A DNA stretch of 64,000 nt from Ceraceosorus guamensis (taxonomy: Eukaryota > Basidiomycota > Exobasidiomycetes > Ceraceosorales > Ceraceosoraceae), in assembly GCF_003144195.1 (NCBI RefSeq), contig NW_020290005.1, positions 186,001 to 250,000 of the forward strand, in the 5' to 3' direction. A model generated the notes under the pieces. It saw nothing but the letters and a program-made list of their open reading frames with translations, did no database searches and had not been told where the DNA came from. This document shows positions 1 to 12,637 of the stretch, piece after piece. The position numbers and the translations under genes were made by a program. Within the stretch, counting starts at the first letter, position 1; every line of letters starts with the position of its first letter.

Positions 1-675
1 CAGGCCAGAGCTGACAAGGCCATAGGAGCTAGCCCAAGGTATGGCACTGTCAAACGGGCAATGCGAATCAAAAGGTAAAGAAGGCAAAAAGGCAAGCCAT
101 CCGGGATGCGCCCCGCTCCACGCGAGACGTCATGCACCGGTTGCGAATGCCCTATGCTCAAGAGTTGGAAATTCCAGAAGAGGGCTACTTCCACTGTACT
201 AGCCAACCCGGGCGCATGCTCAGGAATTCGATTGTACATATACCGCAAACATCCGATGCTTTTTTTTTTTTTTCGGCCGATCGATGGATTTTGATAGCGG
301 CGACAAGGTAGCTGGAGGTTTGCTGTCGCCCCCTTGCCTGTACCTGCAGTGGGAGTGGTGAGTGTGACAGCTCGCTTGTTGCAAGGAAGAAATCGATGCC
401 CGACTTCTGCTCCCTCGCCCCAGAAAAGTTGCGACGATCCAATTCCAATTCCATGGTGCAGTATCTGATCGATATGTTTCGCCCATTGCTGCACAGGGGC
501 TTCCAGACTCTGTGTAAGAAGCCGCTAAAGAGCGCAATAGCACATCACCAGTGCTTAGGGAAAAGTTGATGCGACGTGTAGCAAAAGACGAATGAGCGCG
601 TCGAGGACAAGGAAAGTGAGCTGCTTCAAGGTCCCTAGCCCTCACTTACGCGGTAAACAAGAGCCTGGTATCAGA
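1..675. other. Window edge and 3' flank of the CHCHD5-like gene
   Basis: No gene is supported here. The open frames that cross it have no recognisable domain, start or splice pattern. It holds a run of 14 T at 260-273 and the 3' flank of the minus-strand gene that ends at 676. A gene to the left could have an untranslated end here, but nothing shows it. Confidence 0.5.
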
Positions 676-1056
676 TCACTTTGTGCCTTGCTCGAGGCTG
701 AGCGTGCCAACGCTGTGAGCAGCTGGTCCTTTGCCAGCCTTGATGTCCTCATCCCTCTTGACAGCTTCTGTGCACTCATAAAGCCTCTTGAGGTAAGGCG
801 TGCATTCCCTCGTCACTGTCTGATCGTCGCTCTTTTCGTGTTTTGCAAGACAAGCATCATATCCCTTGATGGCGGGTCCGCATCGCGTCTTGACCGCTCT
901 TACAAGAGGAACGCTGTCCGCTGCGCAGATGGCTAGAGCCGTCTTTTGCTCTGCGCAAGCCTCGCCGTGATTCGATTGATTGGCCAGGATGCAGCGCTGG
1001 TAAGAATTGAGCTGGTCTGCGCATGACGAAGCCACGTTGGACAGAGAATCTTCCAT
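676..1056 (-). CDS. CHCHD5-like twin Cx9C protein of the mitochondrial intermembrane space
   Basis: A 126-aa single-exon protein. Four Cx9C motifs are visible in the order CADQLNSYQRC, CAEQKTALAIC, CGPAIKGYDAC and CTPYLKRLYEC, which form two consecutive coiled-coil-helix (CHCH) hairpins. Four Cx9C motifs in about 110-130 aa is the layout of the CHCHD5 family; such proteins are oxidised by the Mia40/Erv1 relay and kept in the mitochondrial intermembrane space (family knowledge). The segment between the hairpins, with VPLVRAVKTRC, also resembles CHCHD5. The start is placed at the first ATG (1056, MEDSLSN); the frame stays open for a few codons upstream but only from a TTG. The C-terminal 25 residues are low complexity. 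The precise molecular role is unknown even for the family. The gene is divergent from nothing nearby: its upstream neighbour at 1748 is on the same strand. Confidence 0.85.
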   Translation of the reverse strand: MEDSLSNVASSCADQLNSYQRCILANQSNHGEACAEQKTALAICAADSVPLVRAVKTRCGPAIKGYDACLAKHEKSDDQTVTRECTPYLKRLYECTEAVKRDEDIKAGKGPAAHSVGTLSLEQGTK

Positions 1057-1747
1057 TTTGTTGAACAAGAGAATGACTGATACGAGAGAGAAATCTAAGA
1101 CGAGCTGCGTTCAGTCGTACAGAGTCAATGATCTATGCCAAGAGTGCATGGTGGTTGGGTGGTTGGGGGGTCTGGAGTGGAGGTTCGCCCGCCTATAGAG
1201 GCGTAGTCCTGTGTCACGACTTCTGACAGCTTGCTCGACAAATCTTCCTTGCGTCGGCGCAAATCGGCCGATGCGCTCCGTCAGCGACCGCAGAGTCCGT
1301 TTTCTCTCTTTTTCTCTCTCCCTCTCTCCCTCTCCCCCCCCCCTCTCTCTATTTGTGGGCGTCTCGGACTCGGATCCAGCAGGAACGCTTCAGCGTGGGT
1401 GGGCTCGAGACTGCGGTGCAAGCATACTGCTCACAGAAGCGCGCTTCGACAATCACGACGCTTTGCGAGATGCATAGCAACAGCTATGTAGGAGGAAGCA
1501 CATCATTGGCAGGAATGGCATTCATGGTTTTACACGTCATAGGCAAGTGCTGATGATAAAGTAAAGCGTGGCCACTGATATGCGAGGTTCGACTCCAGGT
1601 CCCAAAACGCGACAATGGAGGCTGCAACGGACTGAAAGCGGGAAGCCAGTCCCTGACACGTGGCGCTCAAGACAAAAGCCGAGCACGACACGGCTTCTGG
1701 AGGAAGAAGGCGAAAGGGGAGTCTGAAAGGGGCAGTGTGGAATTGGC
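1057..1747. other. Intergenic, with a pyrimidine tract
   Basis: This lies between the 3' end of the serine-rich gene and the start of the CHCHD5-like gene, so it should hold the promoter of the latter. A long C/T-only stretch covers about 1302-1352 on the + strand, which reads as a purine tract on the transcribed strand. A sequence resembling a tRNA T-loop at about 1586 was examined and rejected. No gene is seen. Confidence 0.5.
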
Positions 1748-4700
1748 CTATTCGTACATTTCTGTCATTCCAACTGCAAGAGCCGCCTGCCAGGCTTTGA
1801 TGTCTTCGCCGCTATAGCCCTGCTTGGCTGGTCGTCGAGTCTTGTGAGAGCCTGCTGAACTCTTCCGAGTGGAGCGCGGCGCGGCGCTGCTCTCCGACGC
1901 CTGAACATCGTACCGTTTGCGTCTCTCGCCATTCCTCTCAGAGGACCGGCGCGGTCGGTCGCCAGAGTCGGGGTCTAGGCGCGGCAGGGCTGACGCTTTG
2001 CCACCAGTCCTGGAGTGACGAGGCGATCGACGACCAGTGTAGCCAGATTGAGTCCGCCGTCGGCCACTGTCCATCGGACTAGCACTTGCACCCGCATTTC
2101 TTCGTCGCGCATCCGGAGAATCCTGCACTGCGTGGCGTGGAAAGGGCAGGTTCACCTTTGGTTCCCCCGCCACATCTTCTTCATGAACTGGGTCGAACAC
2201 GGGCAGGGATTCAGCGCCGAAAGCAGACACAACGCTGGGACTGTCGTGGTGTTCCTCCTTAGTGCCGGGCCCAGTCAAGCGGGGAAGAGCAGCAGAAGCT
2301 GCCGCCGCTGCTGCAAATTTGCGCTCTTCCTCCGCCTCCAACTCGAGTCGCTTTTGCAACGCAGGAACAACTTGCTCATCCCAGTCATTGGCAGGGGAGC
2401 GCATGACAGGAGAGGTGGCATCGGAGCTGGCGCTGACAGGATTCAATGCTGTCGCGGCACTCGTGCCAGAGTCTGATGGCAACCGTGGCCCAGGAGTCGC
2501 TGCAGGGTGGTCTGAAGCGAAAGACGGGATCGCCGCGCGCTGAGGCGTTCGGCCAGCAGGTCGGCTGCGTTGTCGAGGTGGTGTGAGGAACGGGAGAGTA
2601 TCATACCGCTTCGCATCCCGCTGGCTTTGTGGCGGATCTGACAATAATCCTTGCCGAGCGACATTTGCCGATCCTGCTGCTGAACGGGCATCTGAGCCTG
2701 GAACAAACATTGTCCTCTCAGAAGCTGACAAGGCTTCGAAACCCCGCATCGAAGTGGTCGAGCCATATATGTCAGCCATGCCAGTAGCGTCGTGGGCATG
2801 ACGAGCTTCGCTATGCGATGACCCGTGCTGCGAGCCCAGCGAGGCCTGCCGCGAGACGTGCGCCTTTGGCCACTGGCGACGAGATGTTTCGCTACGTCCA
2901 GAGGAAATCGCGCCGGCGTCCGACGCTCTGCGCGCGCTTGCCTCCCTTGTCTTGGGGTAAGGCGCCGCTCTACGTCGAGGTCGAGCATTCGAGTAGTCTG
3001 AAAGCTCACTCTGACTCAAGTCTGCTCGAGAGCCCGGGGACTCGTCAAGCCAAGCGGGCTGTCCAGGCTGGATCTCGGGAGCACCGAATAGCTTCGTCTT
3101 GGCCCATCGTGCACGCCAGCCATCCTCCTTGCTGCTCTCCAATGCAGCCAGAGCCGCCAAGCTCGCCTGCACAGCCGTGTCTGCGTACGGCACGGGCGTG
3201 CTTCCGTCTTCGTGCCCGCCCTCCCGGTCTGGCGGGGCAGAGGCATCAGGAAGGGGTAAGTGAGGCTGCTGCGCTAGACCCTCAAGACGCTGTGGCCGAG
3301 TCGGTGTTGAGACTGCGCGGCTTCGACCAACAGGAATAGGCAATCGCGAGGCAGCCTGCGGTCGCAGCGTCTGAATAGCTGAGATCGGTGCGCGTGATGC
3401 AGAGGCAAGGCCCTGCACGCGCCCCGGTCTGGCGTTTGCTGCTACAACGGTACCGAGCCAGGGACCGTCATTTGACGTCCAGCTTGTGCGGTCTACGTGA
3501 GTGTCCAGGGACGGTGGCGCTAAGTGCGATAAAGCAGAACGCGACGGCGGAGGACCACCCGCGGATTCAGAGACTGATTCGCGCCGCGAGACTGAGCTGT
3601 CAGCTATGCGAGATCGACGCGCCAGGGAGTCAGTGTGGTCCAGCGCGGACAGAGGTCTCTCTCCAATGGTCTCGGAAGTCGACCGCATCGGCCGAGCTGT
3701 GGCGTGCTCAGTCTGCAAGACAGGAAGCGCAGGCAATGTCCTGCGAGGTGAGGCGCTAGCGCTTTGCGCATCCGAAAGATTTCGAGTATGCCTCACGCTT
3801 CCAGGTCGCCTTTGGTGTACTGGTGGCCCTGCCGAAGCGACGCTAGTTGACAGCTGCGAGGTGTCGTGAGGCGCAAGTGGAGGCTCGGCGTTGCGTGGCA
3901 CAGATGCCGGCTGGGACACCGGCTGCGCCTGAGCACCCGAGTGCTTCTGCAAGGACCCCGCTGACTTCTGCGCGGCCAGATCTGCATGAACATCGTCGGT
4001 GACATCTTCGGTGCCATCAAGGCCTGGCACGTGTCCATGTCGTCGATCGCTGGCGTCAGATGGCTCGAGGCGATGATTAGATCGGGTTGGTGGGAAGTCC
4101 TCCGCTGCAGTCGAGTGGACAGGAGAATGCGGCATAGGTCGAGGGCGTCGGAACGCTCCTGGCGTCCAAGGTTGAAGACCGCGAGGGTCGAAGCCACCAT
4201 TCGTGGCTGCCAAAGCCGGTTCTTGAGTGCTGCTTGGGGCAGCACTGCTGGCGCCAGCAATCGCGTCATTCTCACTCTCCAGCCCGCCAAGCATATGAGA
4301 GGTTGGCGAGCTACCAGAAGACCCATCCGTTGAATTTGTGCGCCTGGTACGTCTCGAAGGCCGAAGTGGCGGAACAGGAGCTGGCGGAGGTACAGGAGCC
4401 AGTGAGGAGAAATTGTCTGCTCCATAGACTCCGTGCAGACCGCGCACACCGATTTGCTCGTCCATGTCTGGTTTGCGTTCGATCCGCACAATTTCGAGCG
4501 AAGCCGACCGTCGATTGGCAGCGAGCGAGCGATCTCCCTCTTGCTCTGTTGCGGGGGAGTGAGGCACAGTCCGAGAGCTATGTGCGCCTGCTGCAGCCTC
4601 GCTCCCTGAAGCTTCGCTCTGCGTTCGTGTTCGTGTCATGTCTGTGCTGTCGCCAGGAGCAGACTCCGAGTCATTGCGCTTCCTCCACGCCCACCTGCCA

Positions 4701-7700
4701 GCCTTCTTGGAGGGAGCTGCCTGGTCCGTCTGCGGTGCCCCAGTCTCGCCCGAAGCGGTCTTATCCGTGACGCGATTCTGCTCTTGAACGTCTTCCCATT
4801 CCGCTTCAGCTCTCAGAGCTCGTTGCAGGCGGGTCTCTTCCATTCCGCTGAGCGGCGGTGGATAGCCTCTGGCAGGTGTAGATTTTTGGAATTCGGGCAA
4901 GAGCTCCCCAGCGCGATAAGAGGCGCGCAGACTTGGTGCTGAGCTCCGCCTCGATCTTGCGCTTCGTACGCTATGGACGCTCCGAGGTCTTGAGTGCGGA
5001 CTCGATTTGAGAGGACTGCGACTGCGAGTGGGCCGAAGGCCATTGGCGTCCGCAAGAGCGCGCTGTAAGGACACCACACTGTCATTTTCACCCTTGATCG
5101 TCAACGCTGTGCCAGATCGGCGACGGGCATTTCTCAGTGCGGTTGCGGATGCTCTTCCGCGAGGCACCGCAGTCAAAGAGCTCATGCCATCTGAGATGCC
5201 ATCCGCATCATTGTCTGCCGTAGCTTGTGCCCCTCTTTCACGCTTCGGTGAGAGTATTCGTGAAGACCAAGGTGATGCCGGTGACACTGGCGTCGTAGGC
5301 GCAGAGACCTTTGTCGGGGACTTTGGCGAGGAAGTGATCCCTCGCGTGCTTTCCGAGCCCCGTCTGACACGACCTCGAATCTTATCGATGAGACTCAGTG
5401 CTCGAGGACGCTTCGCGCCTGAAGGTGATCCGCTCAGATCGGATACTTGACGAGCGTCGAAAAGACTGGTATCGGAAGGCGTACCGAGAAGCTCAATGGA
5501 AGCTGTCGCATCAAGTCGAAAAGCCGGGCCTGCGCGAATCTGTTCGACGTGAGCCAGAAGCGCATCGGTACCGTTACTGCCACGGCTGAGTTGACTGCTG
5601 TGCTTAGATCCACGGGTATCTCCCATCGAGTCTGGCCTGTCCGGGAAGTCGGTGTCGAGCCGTCGCCATGTATGCGTTGGTGACAACTTCATGTCTGTGA
5701 CTTGATCCGCGCCTTCTTCCTTCCACTCCCGCTCCGAAGCAGCAGGAACCGGTTTTCGCCAACTACTCTGTCCAGGGCTAGCAGGTGGTCGACGAGGTGA
5801 CGAAGGGCTCGGAATAGGCGCCTCAGCAGCTTCGGGCGCCGAAGGAAAGGCGTCCACACTAGGTTCCAAATGCTCATCCTCAGCTTGAGAAGATGCTGCA
5901 GCAGCTGACAAGAGACTTGTGCGAGAGCGTTGATCCGCCGGCGTGTGATACGACACGGTCAAGAAATCATTCAACGATGGTCTTTGCTCCGGCGCCTGAC
6001 GCTCCAATGTGCCTGTGTGATGTTGCTGAGCCCATACGCTGTCCAGCTTCGAAGAGATTCCGAGCGGAATGGCTGCGGGTGTTTGTTTTCCAGGGCGGGG
6101 TGTAGCAGACCCGGATCTTCCTGTTTGGTTCCCCGCTTGTTGCATATTTGACATCGCACTCTTTCCTGTGACACCGTCGACGTGATCGGAGATGTTGATG
6201 GACTCGGTCTGGGCGTCTGCGGTCGGCGAAGCGTCCTCCTCGTCGCTCCAGGAAAATCGCTGCAGGGTGCCCGCTGGAGTGCGGAACTCCTCGTCCGTCA
6301 GGGGCACATTCGCCGGCGAAGTCGACCGCGAGGGCTCGCCGCGATCATCGGGCCATTCGGAGGTCCACAATTGTGGGTCAATAGGTCCAGGGGTACTCTG
6401 GTCTGAGGGGCCAGGCATTCTCACCGACGGCCATACAGAGGAGGTAGAGGTTTGCGCGTCGGCTGCAGCGTGTGCCTGCGCAGGTTGGGCGTGCGCTGAA
6501 GGCGACCTCGACATTGGTGCTGGCACTGTTGAGCTCCTCGAAGCGGGACGCTCACTTGCCCAACTGTGAGGCCGGCTGCGGTAGGAGAGCAAGGAGCTCC
6601 GCCGACTAGCCTCCACACTGGTAGTGCCCTGTGCCTCGATCATCCTCCAATAGGCCAACAGACGCTCCCTATCCGTTTCTCCTGTTGTGCGACGCGTCTC
6701 GCCTACTGCGGGGCCCGTGAGATCGAGAGGCGAAAGTGTCGCACTCTGCCGCTCGTACTCAGATCGAAGCTGACGAGCGAGCTCTGGAGAAACTGCGCCT
6801 TTGCCTAGACCTATCCGCAAGGCTCGAGCTAGAGGCTCGGGCAATGGGAACGGCTCGTGTCCGCGGTCTGAGGCGTCAGAGCCTCTGTCAGCCAGTGCTC
6901 TCAGAGGGTTGCCAAATTCCGTGACAAGATCCTGAGGCTCGTCGACCTCGACGATACGCGGCTGCGCTGGAGTGGATGCGACTCGATACTGGGTGCTGTT
7001 GCGGGATGCCCTGACTGCGGCAGCAGCAGCAGCTGTTGATGCCGCCTCCTCCGTGCTGGTGCCTAAACTGACTGCCCTGGCGCGAGATGGATGCATCCAG
7101 TAGTCCTGTTCGAGAGAGGGACTGCTCAGCAGTGGTGCATCTGCATCCGCGTCGATGCCCGCGTCGGCTGATGTGGACTCTTGGGTGCGTTGAGGAGGAT
7201 CAGCAGCAATGCCCATCTCGTGTGCGTCGGAGTCCTGAGATGTGTAGGTGTAGTTGGAAGAACCTGAAAGCTGCGGGCCTTGTGGCCTCGCTCTAATAGG
7301 ACCTACCAGACTGCGCCGCTGCACTGTCGCGCTGTGCGGTTCAGCTTCAGCAGAGGCACGTGGAGGGGCGAGAGCGTGGGTGACGTGCGAATGAGAAGCT
7401 TGATGCTGCTGCAACAACGCGGATGTGCTCGTGCTGCCAGCCCGTAGGTGCCCACTTGGCGTGCGTCCGTGCTGGAAAAGCCGATCCGGCCTGAGTGCAG
7501 AGTAACGTTTCAGGTCTGGACCTCGCTGCGAGCGCGACCGTTCGAGTGGAGACTCATTGCTGCTGTCGAACCCGACAGCGGATGGATGGTATCCACCAGT
7601 GCCCGATTGTACTTGACCCATCCCCGCCAAGCCACGCAACCAGATCGGCCGAGATCTAGGGACTGAAAGGCAGCAAATGGGACCGAGTGCGATCAGAATG

Positions 7701-7729
7701 GAGGCCTACTCACTGAGCTTGATGTGCAT
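1748..7729 (-). CDS. Very long serine/arginine/alanine-rich disordered protein, unknown function
   Basis: An open frame of more than 1,950 codons with no frame break. It is rich in Ser, Pro, Ala and Arg and looks intrinsically disordered, with many basophilic-kinase-like RxxS sites and polyalanine near both ends. No catalytic domain or membrane segment is visible. Two short ordered-looking islands stand out near the C-terminus: NDWDEQVVPALQKRLELEAE and the extreme end EDIKAWQAALAVGMTEMYE. The first ATG in the open frame is at 7621 and gives MGQVQSGTGG. A good intron (7663-7713; donor GTGAGT, acceptor TTTCAG, 51 nt) would instead join a short first exon with ATG at 7729, giving MHIKLIPRSRPIWLRG before the same frame; I report this longer model as CDS join(7729..7714, 7662..1748). 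Which start is used is not settled. I do not recognise the family; scaffold or polarity roles are common for such fungal proteins but are not claimed. Confidence 0.75.
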
Positions 7730-10504
7730 CAGAAAGGCCTGCTCACCTGCGTATTCTCTCCGTTTACCGAGCGACTAATGGCGATGGATCAAATTCCGTG
7801 CAGGCATCATCTGAGGCTGCAAAGTCGGCGGCCGCGTGATTGGAACGGGCACAAGAAATCGGATGGCTTGCGCTCTTGATGACTTCTGGTCTTGGGAAAT
7901 ACAGATCGTGGGAGCCTTATTGAGCAGCGGGGGGCGGCTGCTCGCTTATTTGCACACCAACTAGGCCTTAATCGTGTGCTAGAGAGGCTCAGCGCGGTCT
8001 TTCTCTATGCGCAAGCCGATATATACCCCGGATGGGAGATGAACCGACAGGATACCGCGGGAGGCAAGTTGTGCGGAGCCGCGTCGATGCCCGTAGCTTC
8101 ACTACGCTGCCGTGCGTGGTTTCAAGGAGAAGAATGTCGCTGGTGTGTAGGGAAGGTGAGTGTGACTGGTCAGCGGAAGATGTCGCCGTGGCTGGCGCAA
8201 GCGTTTGAATGGGAGTCGAGGACAGCCTTCTGACTTTTGAGGTTGACTTTCGACATCTGTCCAGAATCCAACGGCAGCGGGGCACTCGACTCGGGCTCAC
8301 GCTCTTGACCCGTCCAGCTCCTTGGCGCGGAGTTCTCTGGTCCTCGGCCCAATTCAGTTGGAGATTCGTCTTGTGCTCCGTTCGCATGGCTCATGCACGC
8401 TGCTATACGCTAGAGGATTATTGAACGCAGGTGTGGCGCCAAACCAGTCAGCAGAGTTGTGCTGCGTGTGCAGCAAGCACCACATGCACTCACACTGGAG
8501 CAGCAGTAGCTGGATGCACAGGTGCAGGCATAGCAACAGAACCACGGCAGCCGGCGAAGCGGAGCAAAGCTCGACGCATAGTCAGTGTGAGTGTGCAGTA
8601 CAGTACACCTCGATGGATCCAACGACCCAAATTCAATTTAAGAGTTAGATTGGCGTGGCTCGTTGCGCTTGGATGTTCGCCTTGCCCTAGCTCGCACATA
8701 TGGGTGCGCGGTGCTTGCTGCTGTACAATCAAAATTCACGAATTTGCTCTTGCTGTTTCGGCAACACGTCATTCCTCACTCATCGATGGATCGGAACCGA
8801 TAGTCAGTGTGAGTGAGTGCGCCGTCGAGACTAACACACTGCTTTCGACGACGCACGCGCACCTCGCGCAGAGCCACAGCAAGCTGTCGAGTCTCGTCCA
8901 TCATCCGCCATTGGCTCATCAGCGCTGTTGACCCCCCAAGCTTTGGAAACATCTTTGCGCATGATGCGGCTTCCAGCTGCTGTGCAGCCTGTGCTACGTA
9001 CATGTATGCGCAGCGCTGCGCTGCCGAACGCCAGCGTTGTACAGTGTACCGTACCCCTGGTTTGCTTTGCACACAGCCGAGACGCCATGCAAGAGGAAAA
9101 GGGTCATAGATCTGACGAGCAGTCCCACCAGCCCATGCAGATGCAGCGCCTCGATCACGGGTACGTGGCTTTGCCGCAAGCGAGAAATCATTGTGATTAC
9201 ATTTAATTGCTACAGCAACGGCGCAGGGTGCATGCTGGATGCGCTCCTCGTGAATGAGTTTTTTCGGTACCGGGCGCACTTCGGCCAACGGGTGCGGACG
9301 AGAACACGAAGCTAGGCATCAGAGACGATGCTTGCTGCCGAGCTACCCACGTGCATACATGGTCCACAAGTCGTAGCTAGTGTAGTGGTGTCATATAGAC
9401 AGGCCCATACATGTGATGCGGTTTCTTCTGAAATGAGCCTGCTAGCTGGTTCAGCTTCGCTGGATGTTGATTCGGCCAAGCCTCGACGGCACCGCGCGCC
9501 GTATTAATTTCGTGATGGCCATGGCATCGGTGCCGCTTTCATGCGCGCGCTCGGCGTCGTGACCGCGTCCGAAACTCCGACACCTGAGACATCAACAAGC
9601 TTCGGACGCATCGACACCTTCGTCATCAGGAACACGCACAGATATCCAAAGCCATGTCTCAGACGTGCTTAAGCGCAGCCAGCTAATCGTCAGCAGGCCA
9701 TGTGCAGCTATATAAATCATCAGCGACTGGCTTCGAAGGAGGAATTACGCGCTGATTCGGCCGATATAAGTCGTGGTTGTGGGGTAGGAGCATTGCTTGG
9801 GCAAGCTTTGCAGTCACATTCACGACCTTTTGTATTGGCGAGCCTCTCGACCATCACACCAAAAGTCCACCTTTTCTGCGTGGTCGCGATACTTTGGGCA
9901 GTCGTCAACGATACACGACGTGCGTAGCGTGAATGGTGGTGTTGCGTCGATCCTTGCCGAGCACGTTCTAAGGTCCAGATCACACAAGAGTGACGCGGTT
10001 CGCTCATTCTGTATGTGTAGCACTAATACGCGCACTACCACCCTATCAGACATTGCTAACAGTCGAAAAACGCGTGAGTCTAATCATTGCTCATGACACC
10101 AGATGACACCAGACCTGCATGAGCATCTGAGCTTCGCTTGCTGAACTCATTTTTGGATCGGATTGCCATGTTGCCGCCCGGCGTTCTGCTGCGTCTCAAG
10201 CTGTACGATCCGGCGGCGTGCTCATTTTTTTGCACGCGGCACGGAGTCGAAGCGTCGGTGAGTGAATCGACAGGCCATCAGGCACACGAAGCGGCAGGCG
10301 GACCCAAGCTGAGAGACGCATGGCTATTTGTGCAAGAGCGACGCGAGCGTCTGAGCGGAAGCGAGATGATGGGACAGTGCGATGAGTGCTATTGTTCGTG
10401 ATAGGATAGGATCGTGACCATGGGACAAAGGACAAGAGCGAGAGGCAGGCGGCACGGTCACGTCGGCTACCAGTTTGAGCCCACAATTACGCCGACGGAG
10501 ATGT
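7730..10504. other. Gene-poor intergenic region, 2.8 kb
   Basis: No convincing gene. Open frames here (for example 8776-9288 on the minus strand) lack domains and splice logic, and most begin with non-ATG codons. The right end of the upstream minus-strand gene's promoter lies here. A strong TATA-like box, CTATATAAAT, is at about 9709-9718 on the + strand with no gene assigned after it. One copy of the intergenic word ATTCACGAATT lies at 8734-8744. A noncoding transcript or a small intron-rich gene cannot be excluded. Confidence 0.5.
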
Positions 10505-12637
10505 TTAGGCGAACATGGCGGCAGCCAGAGCTGACAGACCAAGGGTGAGCACGGCGAAGAAGCTCGGCAAGCCGACTGCAGCAGCGCCGCTGCCTGGGCC
10601 ACCGAAGGTCGAGTAGCCGTCTCCGCCACCGCTAGTAGTCGCACCATCAGTGTTTGTGTTTCCGGTAGAAGTGATGCCTTCGCCGTTTTGACCAATGGTG
10701 CGGGTCTCGTCCTTGAAGCCACTGTTGAGACACTTCCCGGCAATGGGGTCCCAGAAAGGTGTGTCGCAGTTGTCTGCAATGCGATGACGCAAGGAGCCGC
10801 TAGCGTTATTTTGAGGAGGGTTTGGCACGTCTACGGTGGGACGTTGGAGGGGGCAGCCGTAGCAAGTTCTGAAGGGCGAGTTGTTCAGGGAATCGCCTGG
10901 GGTGTCGGAGATGCAATTCTGGACGACGGTGCTTTTGAGCAAGAGAAGAGCGATAATTAGCAACTTGCTCAGACAATGAGCGCGATCCTGGAGTGCCATA
11001 TGACTCACGCTTCCTTCTCGGGCATTCCGTTGCAGATGACGTCTTGGTTGACCTGAGGCGCCTGGCACTTGAACTCGTCAAGAGTGTTGAGCTGGCTGGC
11101 AGGCACGGGGTTGCGCATCCAGGCGAGCAGCTGCGAGTTGGACACCATCCATACATTCCTCATACTCTGGTTGGAGTGGGCAAAGTCGAGGAAGGAATTG
11201 ATCGCGTTGAGCTTGTTCGTCGGGTCAGGCAGACCAGGGTAGCCAGACGCCAGATTAATCGGGTGGCTGTACAAGCCGAAAGGCTGCTTGTTGCCGTTGT
11301 AGTGGTCCATGAACGTGTTGCGCATCCACCCGGCAACCACGTTGGGGTCGGCATCGAGCCAAGGGTCCATCAGGTGCGGTGCGGTCGGTGACTCGTACGT
11401 AGAATACATGGGAATCTCCCAGAATCCGTTTAGCTTAGGCTCGCCCCCGCAGATGCCCACGACATCACCAGCGCAGTCGTTGGCCATACCGTGGTCCAAA
11501 GTGTATGGCCAGAATGCGTCGGTATTAGGGTCCGTTGCTGGAACGGACGACGACGCAGAGCTGTCGTATGTGAATTGAAACTTGTTCAAAGAGACCAAGG
11601 TGTCCTTCGTGTAGTTCAAGAAAGGTGCACGAAAGCCGATCATGGACCTGTACGGAATGCCAGCGAGGGCGTTCATGGCAATCAAGTTGCTCCGAATCTG
11701 TGGAATGCGATGTTTGAGCCTCGTGAGCAGGTACAGTAGGATCACACCAGTGTGTACTGTTTGAACATACCTCGCCATCACTAGGCTGGGCAACGTGGGT
11801 GACTGTGTGATCCGCCACATCGTGTCCGGCCACGTACCAATTGGTGACTGAAGAGTAGCTGCGCGCGACAAGTCGAGGACACGCGTCAGCTGAGACGCAC
11901 AGCTGGAATCGTGAGCCCGCAATCTCGCTACTCACTTGGTGTAGTCGAGCTGTGCGAAGTACGTTGCTTTGACGGGGCAGCCATTGGGATTCTTGCGACC
12001 ATTCATCAAGCGATTCAAAGCATCGACGGTGAAAGACGTCACACCATCATCTGCCGTCAAGGTGATGAATTGTGGAACGTCCCTGTGGGCAAACAAGGTG
12101 TGTGTAGCGGGTGAGTCTGCGGCTCGTGCGGCCTACGACTTCGTTCGGCCCGCTACATTTGGGACATGCTTCCGCTGCCCCCGCAATCAACCAAGAGCTC
12201 GCCACCTCCCTTCCTTTGCCGTTTGGGGAGACCCCTGATTGCGCCAGACATCACGCTTGGGTACCCGCGGGAGGTGGGAAGATAGAGCAAGTGTTCGGGT
12301 TTGCGGCCATTCCATTGCGAAGGCGGCGCTTGTGCCAAGTCTGCGTCTCAATTGCTCGCTCTACTCACTCGATAGCAAGATTGCCAGGCGGCTTGACGTC
12401 AGCACAGCGACAGTCGGGTAGCTTGCAGGTGTTGGGGTCGCAGGAGTAGCGCGCAGCAGCGGCACCTCCTCCAGCAGGCGCGGCACCTTCGCCAGTAGCG
12501 GACACCTGGCGTCTGTTGAGCTGGTGACGCTTGGTGTGGCATCCGCTATGGAGCGGATCGTCGCCGTGTGCCACCACCAAGGGCGCAGTAAGACCCAAGG
12601 TGGCGGCAGCGGCGATCAGGAGACTCGAGCAACGCAT
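10505..12637 (-). CDS. GPI-anchored polysaccharide (chitin) deacetylase-like protein
   Basis: Model join(12637..12369, 12082..11936, 11858..11771, 11697..11009, 10931..10505), 539 aa. The N-terminus is a signal peptide (MRCSSLLIAAAATLGLTAPL). A Cys-rich linker (CDPNTCKLPDCRC) leads into a NodB-type polysaccharide deacetylase domain: TADDG near residues 99-103 with the metal/base aspartates, HTVTH at 156-160 supplying the two metal histidines, and RAPF at 191-194. The family removes acetyl groups from chitin or related sugars in the wall; substrate is inferred. A Ser/Gly-rich tail and a hydrophobic C-terminus (VLTLGLSALAAAMFA) after small residues form a GPI-anchor signal, so the protein should sit at the plasma membrane or wall. 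The first intron is long (286 nt), the rest 73-77 nt. All phases join correctly. It resembles the fungal branch of insect-like chitin deacetylases more than the short secreted CDA enzymes. Start is the first ATG before the signal peptide. Confidence 0.88.

Noticed and set aside
1560-1625. tRNA-like T-loop (GGTTCGACTCC) near 1586
   Set aside because: The bases on either side do not pair into a five-bp T-stem, and no matching acceptor or D/anticodon arms are seen.
8776-9288. 170-codon minus-strand frame in the gene-poor region
   Set aside because: No recognisable feature and no splice context; treated as chance.
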